Positions 1-11,900 of a stretch of DNA of 64,000 bases are shown here, one piece after another (the first letter of the stretch is position 1; each line of letters begins with the position of its first letter). The translations under genes were made by a program, and so were the position numbers. Below the pieces are notes generated by a model. That model saw only the letters and a program-made list of their open reading frames with translations, was not told the DNA's origin and did not search any database. Origin of the DNA: Diphasiastrum complanatum (lineage: Eukaryota > Streptophyta > Lycopodiopsida > Lycopodiales > Lycopodiaceae); assembly GCA_029204225.1 (NCBI GenBank), contig CM055100.1, forward strand, positions 4,512,111-4,576,110. The letters are read 5' to 3'.

Positions 1-512
1 ACAGTGAAGTAACTCTCGCAAGTCTCTCTGTGTCCTGGTCTCACTAAGATGGAACTTCAGAGGGCTCTGCGAGAATTCTGGTGAAGATTTGCATTTTTTT
101 GGATTTTTACAAGGGTTTTTTGTATTTTTATGGTTTTTTCTCTGATTTTTGCAATCTGCTTGTGGGGTAGTACCCTGGAGCTGTTGCCAGTCGTGCAAGG
201 GTTAACTCTCACTGGTTTTGGAGATATTAAAATCTGATGAGATTTTAGGCTCTTTTTTCCTCCAAAATGCAGATTGGTGTGTTTTTTTGTGTTTTCTCAG
301 GTTTTCGTTTGGATGTCAAGCCCTTAGAGGCTTTTCAGGGCCTCCTCTACCCTCCACACCTCCTCCGCTTGCTGTGAATAGTCCAAACACAGAAAAATAT
401 AGAAAACTAACTCTAAATGCCCAAAAATCTACCAAAACTACTCCAAAAAGCAAGAAATAGCTAAAATGCAGCTATACTAGTTAGTGACAATCTATTCTCG
501 GCATCGGCGCCA
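1..512 (-). mobile_element. Ty3/gypsy-like leader next to an LTR (partial, cut by window edge)
   Basis: Read on the minus strand, the stretch at 497-511 gives TGGCGCCGATGCCGAG, close to the primer-binding site used by many plant Ty3/gypsy elements (TGGCGCCGTTGCCGGGG type). It lies one base beyond an LTR-like end (...CCCTACA). The following minus-strand sequence (510 down to 1) has no long open frame and would be the untranslated leader of an element running off the left edge. The plus-strand frame at 218-460 has no recognisable homology and is not called. Orientation is uncertain because the adjoining LTR-like block shows promoter-like signals on the other strand. Confidence 0.35.
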
Positions 513-513
513 C

Positions 514-1431
514 TGTAGGGTCGAAACACAGAGTATCTCTCACCCATGACCGAGGAGGTCTCATAAGGAGGAGTGCAGAAGAAGCTGAGAGCCGAGCATG
601 AGAGCCGAGGATTACTAGCTAGGATGACAGTTATTATCTATGTGAGCCTACATGGTGTATCCCATAGAAGGAACGACCATGTAGGAGCTAGTAATGTTTC
701 CTAGGCATTGTAAATAAGTGTAGACCCCTTAAATAATTTAGAGTGAGCCACCTTTTGATGGTGACGTCTAGTGGAAGGGCAATTTCCACATGTAATTTCT
801 AATTTGGTGGAATTGCCACTTGGGCTCCACATGGGCAGCCCTCTTGCTTATTTAAGGGCCCCCCTCTCTTGTGAGGGAGCTTTGATTATATTGTCAATTT
901 CTCTTGAGTGAATAAAGAAGATCTTCCATGAGTTCTTGATGATTGTGAAGCTCCTTGTTCATGGCAATCTTCTTGAGTGAAATTTCTATGAGCATGTTCT
1001 GATTTCCTTTGTGTTTGTGGATTTAGATTTCTTGCTTACTCTCTTTCTTGTGGAATGTAGATGTGGATTAACTTTCTTGTTTCTTGTTTTTGTAGTTTCA
1101 GCATGCATGTAAACTATAGAGGCTGAGATTGTGGATCTGATTTGCATACTCTCTAACAATCATGTCCTTGATTGTTCTTGGTTATTCCAAGCATCAAGAA
1201 ATGGGTGTTTCTTGAACCTTGGGCTGCTAGAATGTTGTTAGGAAGCTAGTTTTTTTGTTTCTTGTTCCTTGCTGAGTAGCTTAATCTTGTCATTGCATTG
1301 TTCCTTGATTTCCTAGATAGATTGTAGATTTGCTCTCTAATTCAGAACGTTGATCTATGTTGAGCTAGGACTGGTTGCATGGCTTGTAAATGCATGTAGC
1401 TGAGTAACGTAACCGTTTGTCCCCACTGACA
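514..1431. repeat. LTR-like block bounded by TGT...ACA
   Basis: The block begins TGTAGGGTC and a plausible end is CCACTGACA near 1431, giving short inverted ends. On the plus strand there is a TATA-like tatttaag near 848 and an AATAAA signal near 910, the order expected of U3 then R in an LTR. The neighbouring primer-site-like sequence at 497-511 implies a minus-strand element instead. No second copy or target duplication is visible in the window, so the limits and the strand are tentative. Confidence 0.35.
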
Positions 1432-2368
1432 GGCTGGGAATACACGTTGTAATCAAAGAAACACTTCTGTTTGGAAACGTTCTAACAAGAAGATTGAACC
1501 GTAAAGAACTGCAACCAACGGAAGTAACAAAAAGAATAATGAAAAAGAATCGTGTTCATAGATTAGCTAGAATCTGTGAACACCATTCACAGCTTTAAAT
1601 TATTTCTGTGCATGCTAAATCATCAATAAATTCCTGGAGATAAAAGTACAAGCTCTTAGTCCCCATTTCATAGTTGATAAACTTCTAAAAACAATTTTCT
1701 AAAAGATTCCATGAAGCTTTCCTATGTTGGGTTTAGGTTGTAGATCCTACGACTATGATGAAGCTTTTCCAAGAAAAAATTGAACTATGCTCTTGACCTT
1801 CTTTTCTTTTAAAATATTGTGAAGAATGAAGTAACTGTTCCATTTTGTTAGCAAGTCATCAACTATTTCATGATTCTTTTTTTTCTTCATAGCCTTGACC
1901 CAATTCAGTAAAACTTCCATCTATTGGTTCCACAAATTGTTTCGATTATTTATTTCCATGAGTGTTTTACTCAAGTGTTGGCAAATTTGAAGGTAACTCG
2001 GCATAATTGATGTCATTCCACTCAAACTTGCAATTCCATCAGCCATCACCAATTACTTAAAATAGAAATTTGCTATAATTATTTTACAAATCCAAAGTCT
2101 TTCAACTTAAGTGAAACTAATTGTGACCTCAAGATCTAATTGATTTCAACTCAAAAAGGCCATTTACTATTAAAGTCAATTTTGATTTATCAATAATTAA
2201 TGGATCTAGAAAAAATCGAAACAATTTCGATATTCAAAAAAAATGTAATTGGAGTAAAAAGTGTGAAATTTGATTTTCGTCACCAAGATTCAGTTTCATC
2301 ACTCATTAATTCAAATTGTCAGTATTGTAAACTATCCAACATGTAGTCCCTGTGATTTGAAGCCTTTT
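1432..2368. other. AT-rich stretch, nothing recognised
   Basis: No frame with recognisable homology, no repeat partner in this window and no RNA gene was seen here. The left LTR of the decayed copia element that follows seems truncated at about 2369, so part of this stretch may be unrelated flanking DNA. Confidence 0.4.
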
Positions 2369-2833
2369 TAATACAAGCTATTCCAAGAGAAATTGTGTGA
2401 TTGTGCAATTTTTAGTTACGTCTTTTTTTGCAGATTAATTATTCATAGATCGAGTTTGTATATCCTAATGTGAATGTTGAATGAATGCTTCTGATATGCT
2501 CTTATTGATTCCTGCTTCCATGCATTAATAAATTTGTGTGTGTTTGTGAAATCAATTGTATAGATCCTTACAATTTTGAAATTCAAATCAAGTAGAATTC
2601 AAAGTAATTGTGAAGTAAAATCTGATAGGCACAGTACATTGCTAAGAGCAAACCGATCGTTCTCGATTCACTCAGTTTTGCCACCATGGTATTAGAGTAT
2701 TCTTAAGTTCTAACATCAAGAAGCATACAATATTAGAACGTTTCTTGTGCTGACATAATGTAAGCATTCACTAACTATCTTTCAATCATTCAGTTCAATC
2801 TATTATCTGCATAAACTTGTCTTGAATCTCCAC

Positions 2834-3350
2834 ATGGATCCTCAATCGAAAGCTAGTCTAATCGTAGACAAGCTGGAAGGACCAAACTACCATTTGTGGA
2901 AATTCAAGATGAAGGTCGTGTTGATGGCCAAAGAACTTTGGGAAATAGTCATAGGTGTTGAGTGCTTATGAGCAACCCATATCTATATGGAAGCTTATGG
3001 ATGCTAAGGCTTTCACCTTAATCATCTTAAATGTATCAGACACATAGATCGGCCACATCAAACAAGCCCAATCTTCCAAGGAAGCTTGGGATATTCTCAT
3101 CACACTTTATGGAGGGATGTCACTTCAAAGTTGCATATGAGGAGAAAGTTCTTCTCTCTCAAAATGTCAAAAGGTGATTCTATCCAGAATGTCAGAATGT
3201 GATTCTATCCATAATTAACCAATTCAAGACTCTACTAGAGCAGATGGCGGCGATTGGTTCAGTCATTAAGGACTCTGATGTCTTGATCTTGATTATTGGA
3301 GTAGCAATTTCGAACCTTCAGTCTGCCAAGGTTGCATTATAGGAAAGCTG
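2834..3350 (+). pseudogene. Copia gag fragment, frame broken
   Basis: Translation from the ATG at 2834 gives a typical copia gag N-terminus with the pattern 'KLEGPNYHLWKFKM', the conserved W region of plant copia gag (DUF4219/UBN2 type). The frame breaks after about 45 residues, and recognisable gag pieces continue in other frames to about 3350. A closely related gag start occurs on the minus strand near 42430. No capsid function is expected from this copy. Confidence 0.65.
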
Positions 3351-3404
3351 GCTAGAAGACCTTTTAAATCAAATCAAGAACATGTATCTAAAAATCTTCT
3401 AGAC

Positions 3405-3629
3405 ATAGTTCATTTGGATATATGTGGCCCAACGCAAACACCATCATTATTCATTGATAACTATTCAAGAAGAGTTGTTGTATATTTCATGAAGCAAAAA
3501 TCTGAAGCCTTCCACTTCTTCAAGATTTACAAAGATGAACTACAGACAAGAACAAAGATCAAAGCTCTAAGGACTGACATAGGTGGTGAATATATATCCA
3601 ATGCATTTAAGGACTATTACAAGGCATAA
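3405..3629 (+). pseudogene. Copia integrase core fragment
   Basis: The frame shows the start of a copia integrase core: 'HLDICGPTQTPS' containing the first catalytic Asp, then 'LRTDIGGEYIS' containing the second. The frame ends before the catalytic Glu. The second motif reads TDIGGEY where intact elements have (S/T)DNGGEY. A tandem repeat follows immediately, so the rest of pol has been deleted. Confidence 0.7.
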
Positions 3630-3719
3630 CGATTGTGGCCTGTAACAAGCTCGTAAGTAAAGTTGTTACGAGGCATAACGATCGTCACATGTAACAAGCC
3701 CGTAAGGAAAGAAGTTGCG
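3622..3719 (+). repeat. Two tandem copies of a 49-bp unit
   Basis: Units 3622-3670 and 3671-3719 both begin aggcataacgat and share most positions through 'gtaacaag.ccgtaag.aaag..gtt.cg'. A third, partial start (aggcaatatg) follows at 3720. The repeat sits at the deletion junction of the decayed copia element. Confidence 0.7.
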
Positions 3720-4287
3720 AGGCAATATGAATAGGAAATGAAGACGTACGAGCAACAACGTAAGACGACGTCTAAAACGAAGGTCCTACGAGCTGTTTTG
3801 GTAGACAATGACGTGCAACCACCATGAGGCTCACAACTGACTGATGGACTATTCCATTCTTTTAATTATGCCTTGTAATTAAATTGTACAAATATAAATA
3901 AGGCACAAATGTTGAAATGCATATATGTCAACAAATTGAATACTTTGTACACTCTCTTGCATTCTAATACAAGCTATTCCAAGATAAACAATTCATGTCA
4001 TTGCGCAATTTTCTGTTATGTCTGTTTTTGTAGATTGTTGATTCATAGATTGCGTTTGTATGTCTAAATGTGAATGTTGAATGAATGCTTCTGCTATGCT
4101 CTTATTGATTTCTACTTTCGTGCACTAATAAATACGTGTGTGTCTGTGAAATCAATCGTATAGATCCTTACAATTTTAAAGTTCAGATCCAGTAGAGTTC
4201 AAAGTAATTGTGAACTCAAATCTGATAGACACAGTACATTGCACAGAGGAAACCGATTGTTCATGATTCACTCACTTTTCCCAACAC

Positions 4288-5971
4288 ACAAACTAGTAGG
4301 GTCCTCTTTGTTGGATTTTTTTGAAAAATGGGTATCCATTGGAACTTATCTTGATAAGCAAACTTAGTTCAAACTAGATGAATGAAAAGTAAGCACATAA
4401 GGGGCAGATTTGTCTTCTTTTAGTAATCAATATCAAATTGTACCATTCATGAGATGACTTCTCTTAAGATATCACAAGTAGATCACACAATATAGATTTT
4501 ACAAGTTTTGCAATTGTTAAGGTTTCAACCAATTCAGAGACCAAAATCTTTAAGTGATAACAATCTATTATGGCCAACACAATGGAAGATCGATGGAGAT
4601 GGAGTGTAAATACGTCATCTATTTTTTTATGAATTATGTATATAAAATGAAAATGGAAGTCAAAAGATGGTTAAGCCAATTGCCAATCAACAAAAATGGC
4701 CACTAACATTCTGAAAAGATAAAAATGTCGAATCATCTACATGTTCACACTTCTTATTGATCATATATCACACATATTTGGTCAAAGAGGAGAAAATAAA
4801 AATCCGTTTGTTTGCTGTATCCTCACCTTCTTGCCACTTCAAAAAACAGGTTAAAACATCTTATAAGTTTTGTCATCATGCGCCGCTTGCAAACATACAA
4901 TTTTCCTTGACTATTTGTTTTTCTTAGTACTCTATGGGTATGATTAGTACATTAAAGCTAGGGTTACCTACTAGCGTTGACCCTTTCTTTTCTTGACTAA
5001 AATCATTACTACTTTCACCTAAAAAAAGTTTTGTAAGCAAAAGAAGTTTACCACAATGGTCAAGGCAAATTTATGCTCAGAGCAGGAGAGAGAGAGAGAG
5101 AGAATTCATTAACTAATTAGAGGAACAAATTCAGCGATACTCCTAGCTCCTCTATTTCCATTTACACATGTAATTTATTGATCTCTTTCGCATGAATGAT
5201 TACTAATATCAAAAGGTGTGTTGTTGGTACCGCTTTTCAAAAACTTCGACAATTTTTTGATGATGATCCTCGATTTAAAAAACAAATACATTATAGTACA
5301 TCACATTATTGTTAATTTGAGAAAAGACCTTTTTGAATGAAGGAAATGAAAAGAAAAACTTTACCAAATTTGTGTAATGTATTAGGGAATGGCCTTTTTG
5401 GTGACCTTTGCACCCGGTAAAATGGCCATAAAATCATGTTGATGCCGTTAGGCTGAGCCATAATCAACAACTGCTGAGTCAGTTGTAAAGGCCACCTTTC
5501 CCAAGCATGAAGATCGTCTTAGCGATTTACATCAAAATATTTTTATGGCCCATTAACTTTGACTTTTTACAAGATGTAATGTGGTGTCCTAAATTCTTCA
5601 CCCAAATTTTACTATCTATAAACTGCTTGAAAGGTTTTGTAGACTTCAAGATTTTGTAATGTGTCGCATGTTGCTTTCACAAATGATAATCTACTAACAT
5701 TGTATTTTATGGTCTTTTTTCATAAAACAACTCACAGAAAAATGAAGTTCTTTGCATGATTAGATCCACTTCAAACATATGAAGTAAAATGCCAACACGA
5801 CCCTTTACATAATGAATTTCAAATAATAATTACAAAATATTCACCGCACAGGTACAAAATGTGTCAAAACTTGACTACACCATTGAAAATTAAAATGACA
5901 ATACTATGGAAATATCACAAAACCCCAACCCCAAATCTTTTCAACCAGTTTCAATTGACCAGGATATACTT
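4288..5971. other. Intergenic stretch 3' of the OSCA-like gene
   Basis: Nothing coding was recognised. A short (GA)n tract lies at 5086-5103. The right part must hold the 3' UTR and polyadenylation region of the minus-strand channel gene ending at 5972, but no clear AATAAA was seen in the first ~170 bases downstream of its stop codon. Confidence 0.5.
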
Positions 5972-6121
5972 TCAAGCCAACAAATGTTCTGTATTGGAGT
6001 TATTAACTCCAAATAAATTAATAGATTGCAAAGTCGGATGCCGATAAGCCGTTTGTAACACCTGGAGCATTTCTTCCCGATGTCCATGTTTCTCATCCTC
6101 AAGGTCCTTCAACATTGTATT
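5972..6121 (-). CDS. CSC1-like: OSCA-like gene, exon 10 (C-terminus and stop)
   Basis: Encodes residues 663-711 and TGA. The acidic [13 protein letters not shown] segment and [10 protein letters not shown] match the usual C-terminal tail of the family. The acceptor is TTACGCAG, in phase 0 with exon 9. It is the least conserved exon, so its exact acceptor is slightly less sure than the others. Confidence 0.78.
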   Translation of the reverse strand, partial: NTMLKDLEDEKHGHREEMLQVLQTAYRHPTLQSINLFGVNNSNTEHLLA

Positions 6122-8864
6122 CTGCGTAACAACTCGTCAACATTAGGAGCAAAACATCATATGAAATTACGAGGAAGAGGGAAAAAATTTCTTTCTTTTT
6201 AACTTAAGAGGTAGTAGTGCACAGCATGTTTCAAAATGAACAGAATAATATTACATGTAGACTCCCTCTCCTATTAACATCTTTCGTTGGCCGTAAAATC
6301 ACATGAGATTATTGTGTGCAGTCACTCACAGTCCTCTAAGCTGTTGCATTGACAACAGTGAATTTTATTATTATTTTATCATATTGTGCAAAACCCCTTT
6401 AACTTGTTTGTTGCAGTTTTGTAGCCAATGACCTGATTTGCTTAATATAACAGGAATATCTGCAAATTGCAAGTTTTAGCCACTGATAATAGAGGACTAT
6501 GGCATCAGTAAAGTCTTCCTGACACCCGTATGACAATAAAAGACAGGCTTGCTGTGGATGGTGTAAACCACTCAGACAAACTATTGGCAAGGTCTATAGA
6601 AAGACGATATACAGAAACAACAGTGTCTAAGCATGAAGACTTTGCCTTTCAATATGGTCCAAGACACTTAAGTATTTAAATCAAATGATCTACAAACCAG
6701 CATATCCTGCAAACGATCTTTGGTATCTGTTAGCTAATGACAAGCCTTCTACATTAAAAGAATAGAAGAAAAATGAACGTAGCAATGCCTACCTCCACTG
6801 GTAAATTTTTGAAAATTGGATAAAATATTTGCTTGCAGAAGTTGTGAAAAAGTAATGTTGTGAATGGAAGTGGAATTGTCATAAGTGAAGCTGTTGCCTT
6901 TCCTTTGACCCCAAAAACTCCAACGAACGTGATTTGCATCAGAACCAGAGAAAAAATGACACCAAAGTGCACATGAGGCCACATTTGGCCACCTGAGTCG
7001 TAAGCTGGTTCATAGACATTGAGGATCTACATTGACAACATATAATAATCTTAAGCCTTGTAACAGAACGAAACCTTGTAATTCACACACAATTCATTAC
7101 ATATCTGCCAAAAGAAAGCAGCACCTAACATGCAGAAATGTGGTAGAATAGTAGAACGTTTCCATCCCATATGCTACAGAACTATGGCTATAAGTTCCAT
7201 AGAATCCCATTCCATACCAAAATGTACAGAACAACATATTTTCTTCTGTATGAATGGGAAATAATTATAAAATATTTTTCACATTATTTGTTATCAGGCC
7301 CTGAAATCCGATTGAGTAGCCATTACAACACAATTTTTCAATGGACGAACCCATTCATTTTCTCGCACCAGCCCCTTTGCGACAAGGCATTTCAGATCTG
7401 CAGAGGGCAATGGGCATGGGGGGCACATTTTTTAGGAGATAGGACAATCTATAATGTGCTACTGTGATCAGACTTGTTTCAAATGTTTTTGCAAGATTGT
7501 TTGTCATGCCGTTAGGGCTACAATGGTAGGTTCTTTGGGCAGCGTGAACAAGTGTGGTGTGCAGATGTACTTTTTCTGACCTTTATTGCACCAAATTGAG
7601 CGCATCTGTTTTAGGCCACAGACCATTTTTTTCACATACTCATTTTGGTGTTGTGACAGTTCTTATAGGCCTTACGGTTTGGTGTTTAGGGTCTAGGGTA
7701 GAGTGCATTTTAATGCTTCAGGTACATTTGCATTTGCCATCATGCTGAGGAGTTAGGTGAGCTATGGCAAGAGGTCGAAGTCCTAGATGAGGTCAATCTA
7801 CCATCGCTATGGCAGCTGACGATGTGCTTATTGCCAATAGGAGTTCTTAACATAGTTGCTAGGGAACGGAACGTGACCCCTGGGAACGGGAACGTTTTCG
7901 AGAACTTGGGAACGTGGGAACGCCACATCATTAAATATAGGTTTGAAACAGTGCTCAAGAAGACCGGCAAAGTGCAGGAATAAAACCGACCTTATTTCTC
8001 AAAAATGAGTATCTTGATACTTTTGATGGGTTTTATGTAGGCATATGAACCCTTTTATGGGTAACAGTCAACACAAAACTAAGAAGCTTCAAAAAAAGTA
8101 GGTTTCATTAGAGGATTTTGATTTTGCTACTTGGGAACGCGTTCCCAGGTAAAAAAAGTAGGTTTTATTAGAGGATTTTGATTTTGCTACTTGGGAACGC
8201 GTTCCCACCTGGGAACACGTTCCCGGGAACGCCTGGTAGGTGGGAACGTGGGGAAGGCGTGCCCAGGGAGTGGGTACGCATTCCCTGGTAAATATGGTTC
8301 TTAAGCACTATGAGTAGCGACTTGTTATTTTTAACAGGCTTAAGGTTTAGTACGGCATGGATTTGCCCTAATACCTTTGCGTGTGTGTCCTCGCTCATCC
8401 TAATTGCAAAGCAATTCTTAAGTACAGTTACCTTTTTGCATACTTTATGATAATTTAAAACTAATTGATCTGGACCAATACCGCAAACACTGATCAGTAT
8501 GGCACTCGCCCTGATACGGTTAAAAGACGGTTTGGCCTATCGCTAAAACTCCTATATGAATGGGAAGATTGGATTATGAATTTTCATTGCTAACTATGTT
8601 GTTAAGTAGTAAAGCTTGTTTTGTACATGGATAACAAATGAAATTCAGCGTTGACACATGTCTTCCTCACATACTGATTCGCACGGTTTTGTGTTGTGGG
8701 ATTGTGGCAGGTACCAACTGGATGTCTTGAAATAAGTTTTACTTTACGGAGCTTTTTGTATTGTATTTTACTTTTCAGCTATCTATTTTACCTTGTTGGC
8801 TTATGAATAAAGGTTTCAAAGAGTTTGGTCTTGCTTGAGCAAGAGGAACTATGTGTATAATTTT

Positions 8865-8932
<68 letters not shown>

Positions 8933-11900
8933 CACCATCCATGACCATCGCTCCTCGGTCTCTCTCCCCATGGCTCCCCATGGCTCCACGTAAACATGGG
9001 GGAGGCAACTGCCCCCACTCTCCATCTCGTCCTATCAACTCTACCCCCATCATTGCTAATGACCTTAATACCTCCATCGCTATTGCTGTTGATGCAGCCA
9101 CCTCCATCGTTGCTGCTCCTGCAACCATCACTGATGCGGATTCCATTGCTAATGCTGCTGCCAACGCTGCTGCTGCTGGAACCATCGCTGGCAGTACCTT
9201 TTCCAGCGTTGGTACTGCCTCCAATGTTGATGATAGTTGTCATGCCCACGACTGATCTCGGATTGATTATCCCGTTAGTGGTTAGTAGGCCTACCTCGAC
9301 CCATAAGTTAATTATGACTATAAGGGGTTTGGGGCCCTCAAGTGTATATGGTCATAATTATTGGTTGGAGGCCTAAACTCATGATGGTGGATTATTATGG
9401 GTCTATCAGTGAGTCATAGGGGAAATTGGATGACGTGGCCCAGTTAGGCTGCAGAGGTGTCGGACACCTATGCAGCCTAACTAGGCCACGTCATGCTCTT
9501 CTCCTATGACTTACTGATAGACCCATAGTAATCCACCATCATGAGTTTAGGCCTCCAACCATTAATTATCACCTACACACTTGAGGGCCCCAAACCCCTC
9601 ATAGTCATAATTAACTTACGAGAAAAAGATTTGATCCTTGGCTTACCAATTGGACCTCCCGGAAGGAACGCAAGTGCACCCAATTTTTCACGTAAGTCGA
9701 CTTAAGAAAAGTCTGCGTGAAGGGGAACATCTTGGTTCTGGAGACCAATTGGACCTGTTGGATTTATCAGACAATTCCAGTCTCATTCTTCGTTTCAAAT
9801 CAACAGAAGAAAGAACCAAAATATTGAGACTCAAGCCTAAATTGAAGGGCACACAGATTTTCTTGGATGAGGATCTTACTCATATCCAAGTTTAGGAACG
9901 CAAAAAGATCTTTTAGGAGGCTAAAGCATCAGGAAGTTTTGTCATTTATCGAAACGGTTAGGTTCGATATTTGGATCGAGGTCCATCTACCTCTAGTACC
10001 TAAGAAATTGGGGCTCTCGGGCGTAAGAGCAATCCGAGACCCCATCCATATCACCCACATCACCTGCATCCACCTCACCTACGTATAAGGTTATGGAACT
10101 ATAATTGCATTCATTCTTCATCAGCAGCAGGAGATTTAGCAGACTCCATCGCATAGGGAGATATCCTTCTTTTCACAGAGACTCATGAGAGTCAGTTTAG
10201 GGGACTACTGGAATTTCAAAGCTTCAGATGGGTTTCTGTTTTTGGCTCAGAGACTAGATCTCTGGGGGGCAGAGGACCTGGTGGGGTAGCATGCTTATAC
10301 ATGGACTCATTACAACCTATTATTGATCTGGTTATGCATGCTATCTGTGGCTTTGACTTCTTGGTCGGAGTATTGGGCTTGACAGGGATTTGTATCTAGC
10401 AGTTTGTTATTTTCCTCCAGAATCTTCTATTTTTGTTGATAGTACAGGTCCCCCATATGGTGATCTCTCTTTAGATATTCTTCTTTATTATGAGCGTGGT
10501 TACATATTTCTAGCCAAAGACTTCAACGCCAGGCATGGATAGTATGGATATGGGGATTGACAAGATATCTGCTGATGATGGTGGCCCTGTCTCTGCATAT
10601 GGTGAGCATTTTCTTGTATTGGGTGAGGCCCATGAGCTTGCCATTTTTGGTGGCTTATCCTGTTGGCCGAATTCTGGAGACTATACTTGCCACCCTCATA
10701 GTGGTGGGCATAGTGTCATGGACTATTTCATGAGATCACCATCTCTTATACCCTTTCTATCTAACTTAACTGTTTCTCCCACCACATTATCTGACCATTC
10801 CTTTCTTTCCATTAATTTGGGCTCAGTGTTCTCTCTCCATCTAATCCTTCTCATATGGAACGCGACCATATTTACACTTTTAATACCAAGATGCTCTCTC
10901 CTTCATACTCTGAAAGTTTCTATATGATAGCCCACTCCACTCCCAAGCATCTTTCCTTACAACTCTTCGTAGGCTGCTTCTATGGCCGTCCCATCCAAAC
11001 ATCGTAGAAAACCCACATACCCAAAGCTTCATCATCCTCACCAGCCTTGGTATGATGATATATGCAAACAACTCCACTCTCAAGTCAACTCTGCACAATC
11101 CTTACCGTCTCCCCATCACTTCAACTTGCTCAAATAGCTAAAGCCAAATTTAGAAAAAGTATTACCACTAAAGAAAAACATTACCCCAAATAAGTTATAT
11201 CTGTCTCTAATGTTGAGATTTTTTTGTAATATTGAAGCTACATAGAACTTACTTGTTAAAAGTAAAGAACTTTTGTTGAATCTATAAAGGTCCCAGGATC
11301 CCAAGTAGACCACTAAAACAAAGTACTCTAAAAATAGCACAAATTGGTATGCACTTAGACATCAGAAAGGATAAAGACCACCACAACATATCTAGACTAA
11401 GTATTTCAGGTGTTGTGTAGTGACTAAGATTGTGAATATTATAGTAGTAAATTTTATACGATTGGAATGTATCTACGATCAAATCAATGAAATTTCCGCT
11501 GCATAATTCTTCAAGTGAGATAATTGCATTCCAAAAATGTTCAAATAAACACGTAAAAAACAGCCACTGTACTCTATTCGACTTGCTCAAAACACAAACA
11601 AAAACGACGGTCGACAACTAGACGTATGATGTGCCCATTTACCAATAAACGAGAACAAACTAAAACATCAAACTGATTTGGTAGTAAAGAAACTGCAAAA
11701 AAGTAAGAACAAAACATAACATTGGTCCCCTGTTAATAGAAACTTTTGCACCTTTAATGTAGTAAATCAAGAGCAAAGACATATGTTTCATTTAGAGATT
11801 TTACATTCAGACCAATTTAACTATGTCACAAAGAGCATATACCTGGTTGCGATAGACAATGTACCCAAAGCTGAAGTAGACAAGGAGAAATGGCAGAAGT

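Larger units (their letters stand above)
2369..4287 (+). mobile_element. Decayed and internally deleted Ty1/copia element
   Basis: Two direct repeats, 2369-2686 and about 3965-4287, share an aligned stretch of roughly 320 bp with many substitutions. They are read as the remaining part of the 5' LTR and the matching part of the 3' LTR. A copia-type primer site (tggtattagag, from 2687) directly follows the left copy. Between the repeats are a gag start at 2834 and an integrase fragment at about 3405-3629. Protease, reverse transcriptase and RNase H are absent, so most of pol was lost. The right LTR probably begins near 3842 with a TATA-like atataaataag, while the left LTR lacks the corresponding 5' part. 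Confidence 0.75.

Noticed and set aside
8775-9376. Four overlapping frames of 126-149 codons on both strands
   Set aside because: All derive from the CT repeat and adjoining trinucleotide-rich DNA; composition is biased and no domain is recognisable.
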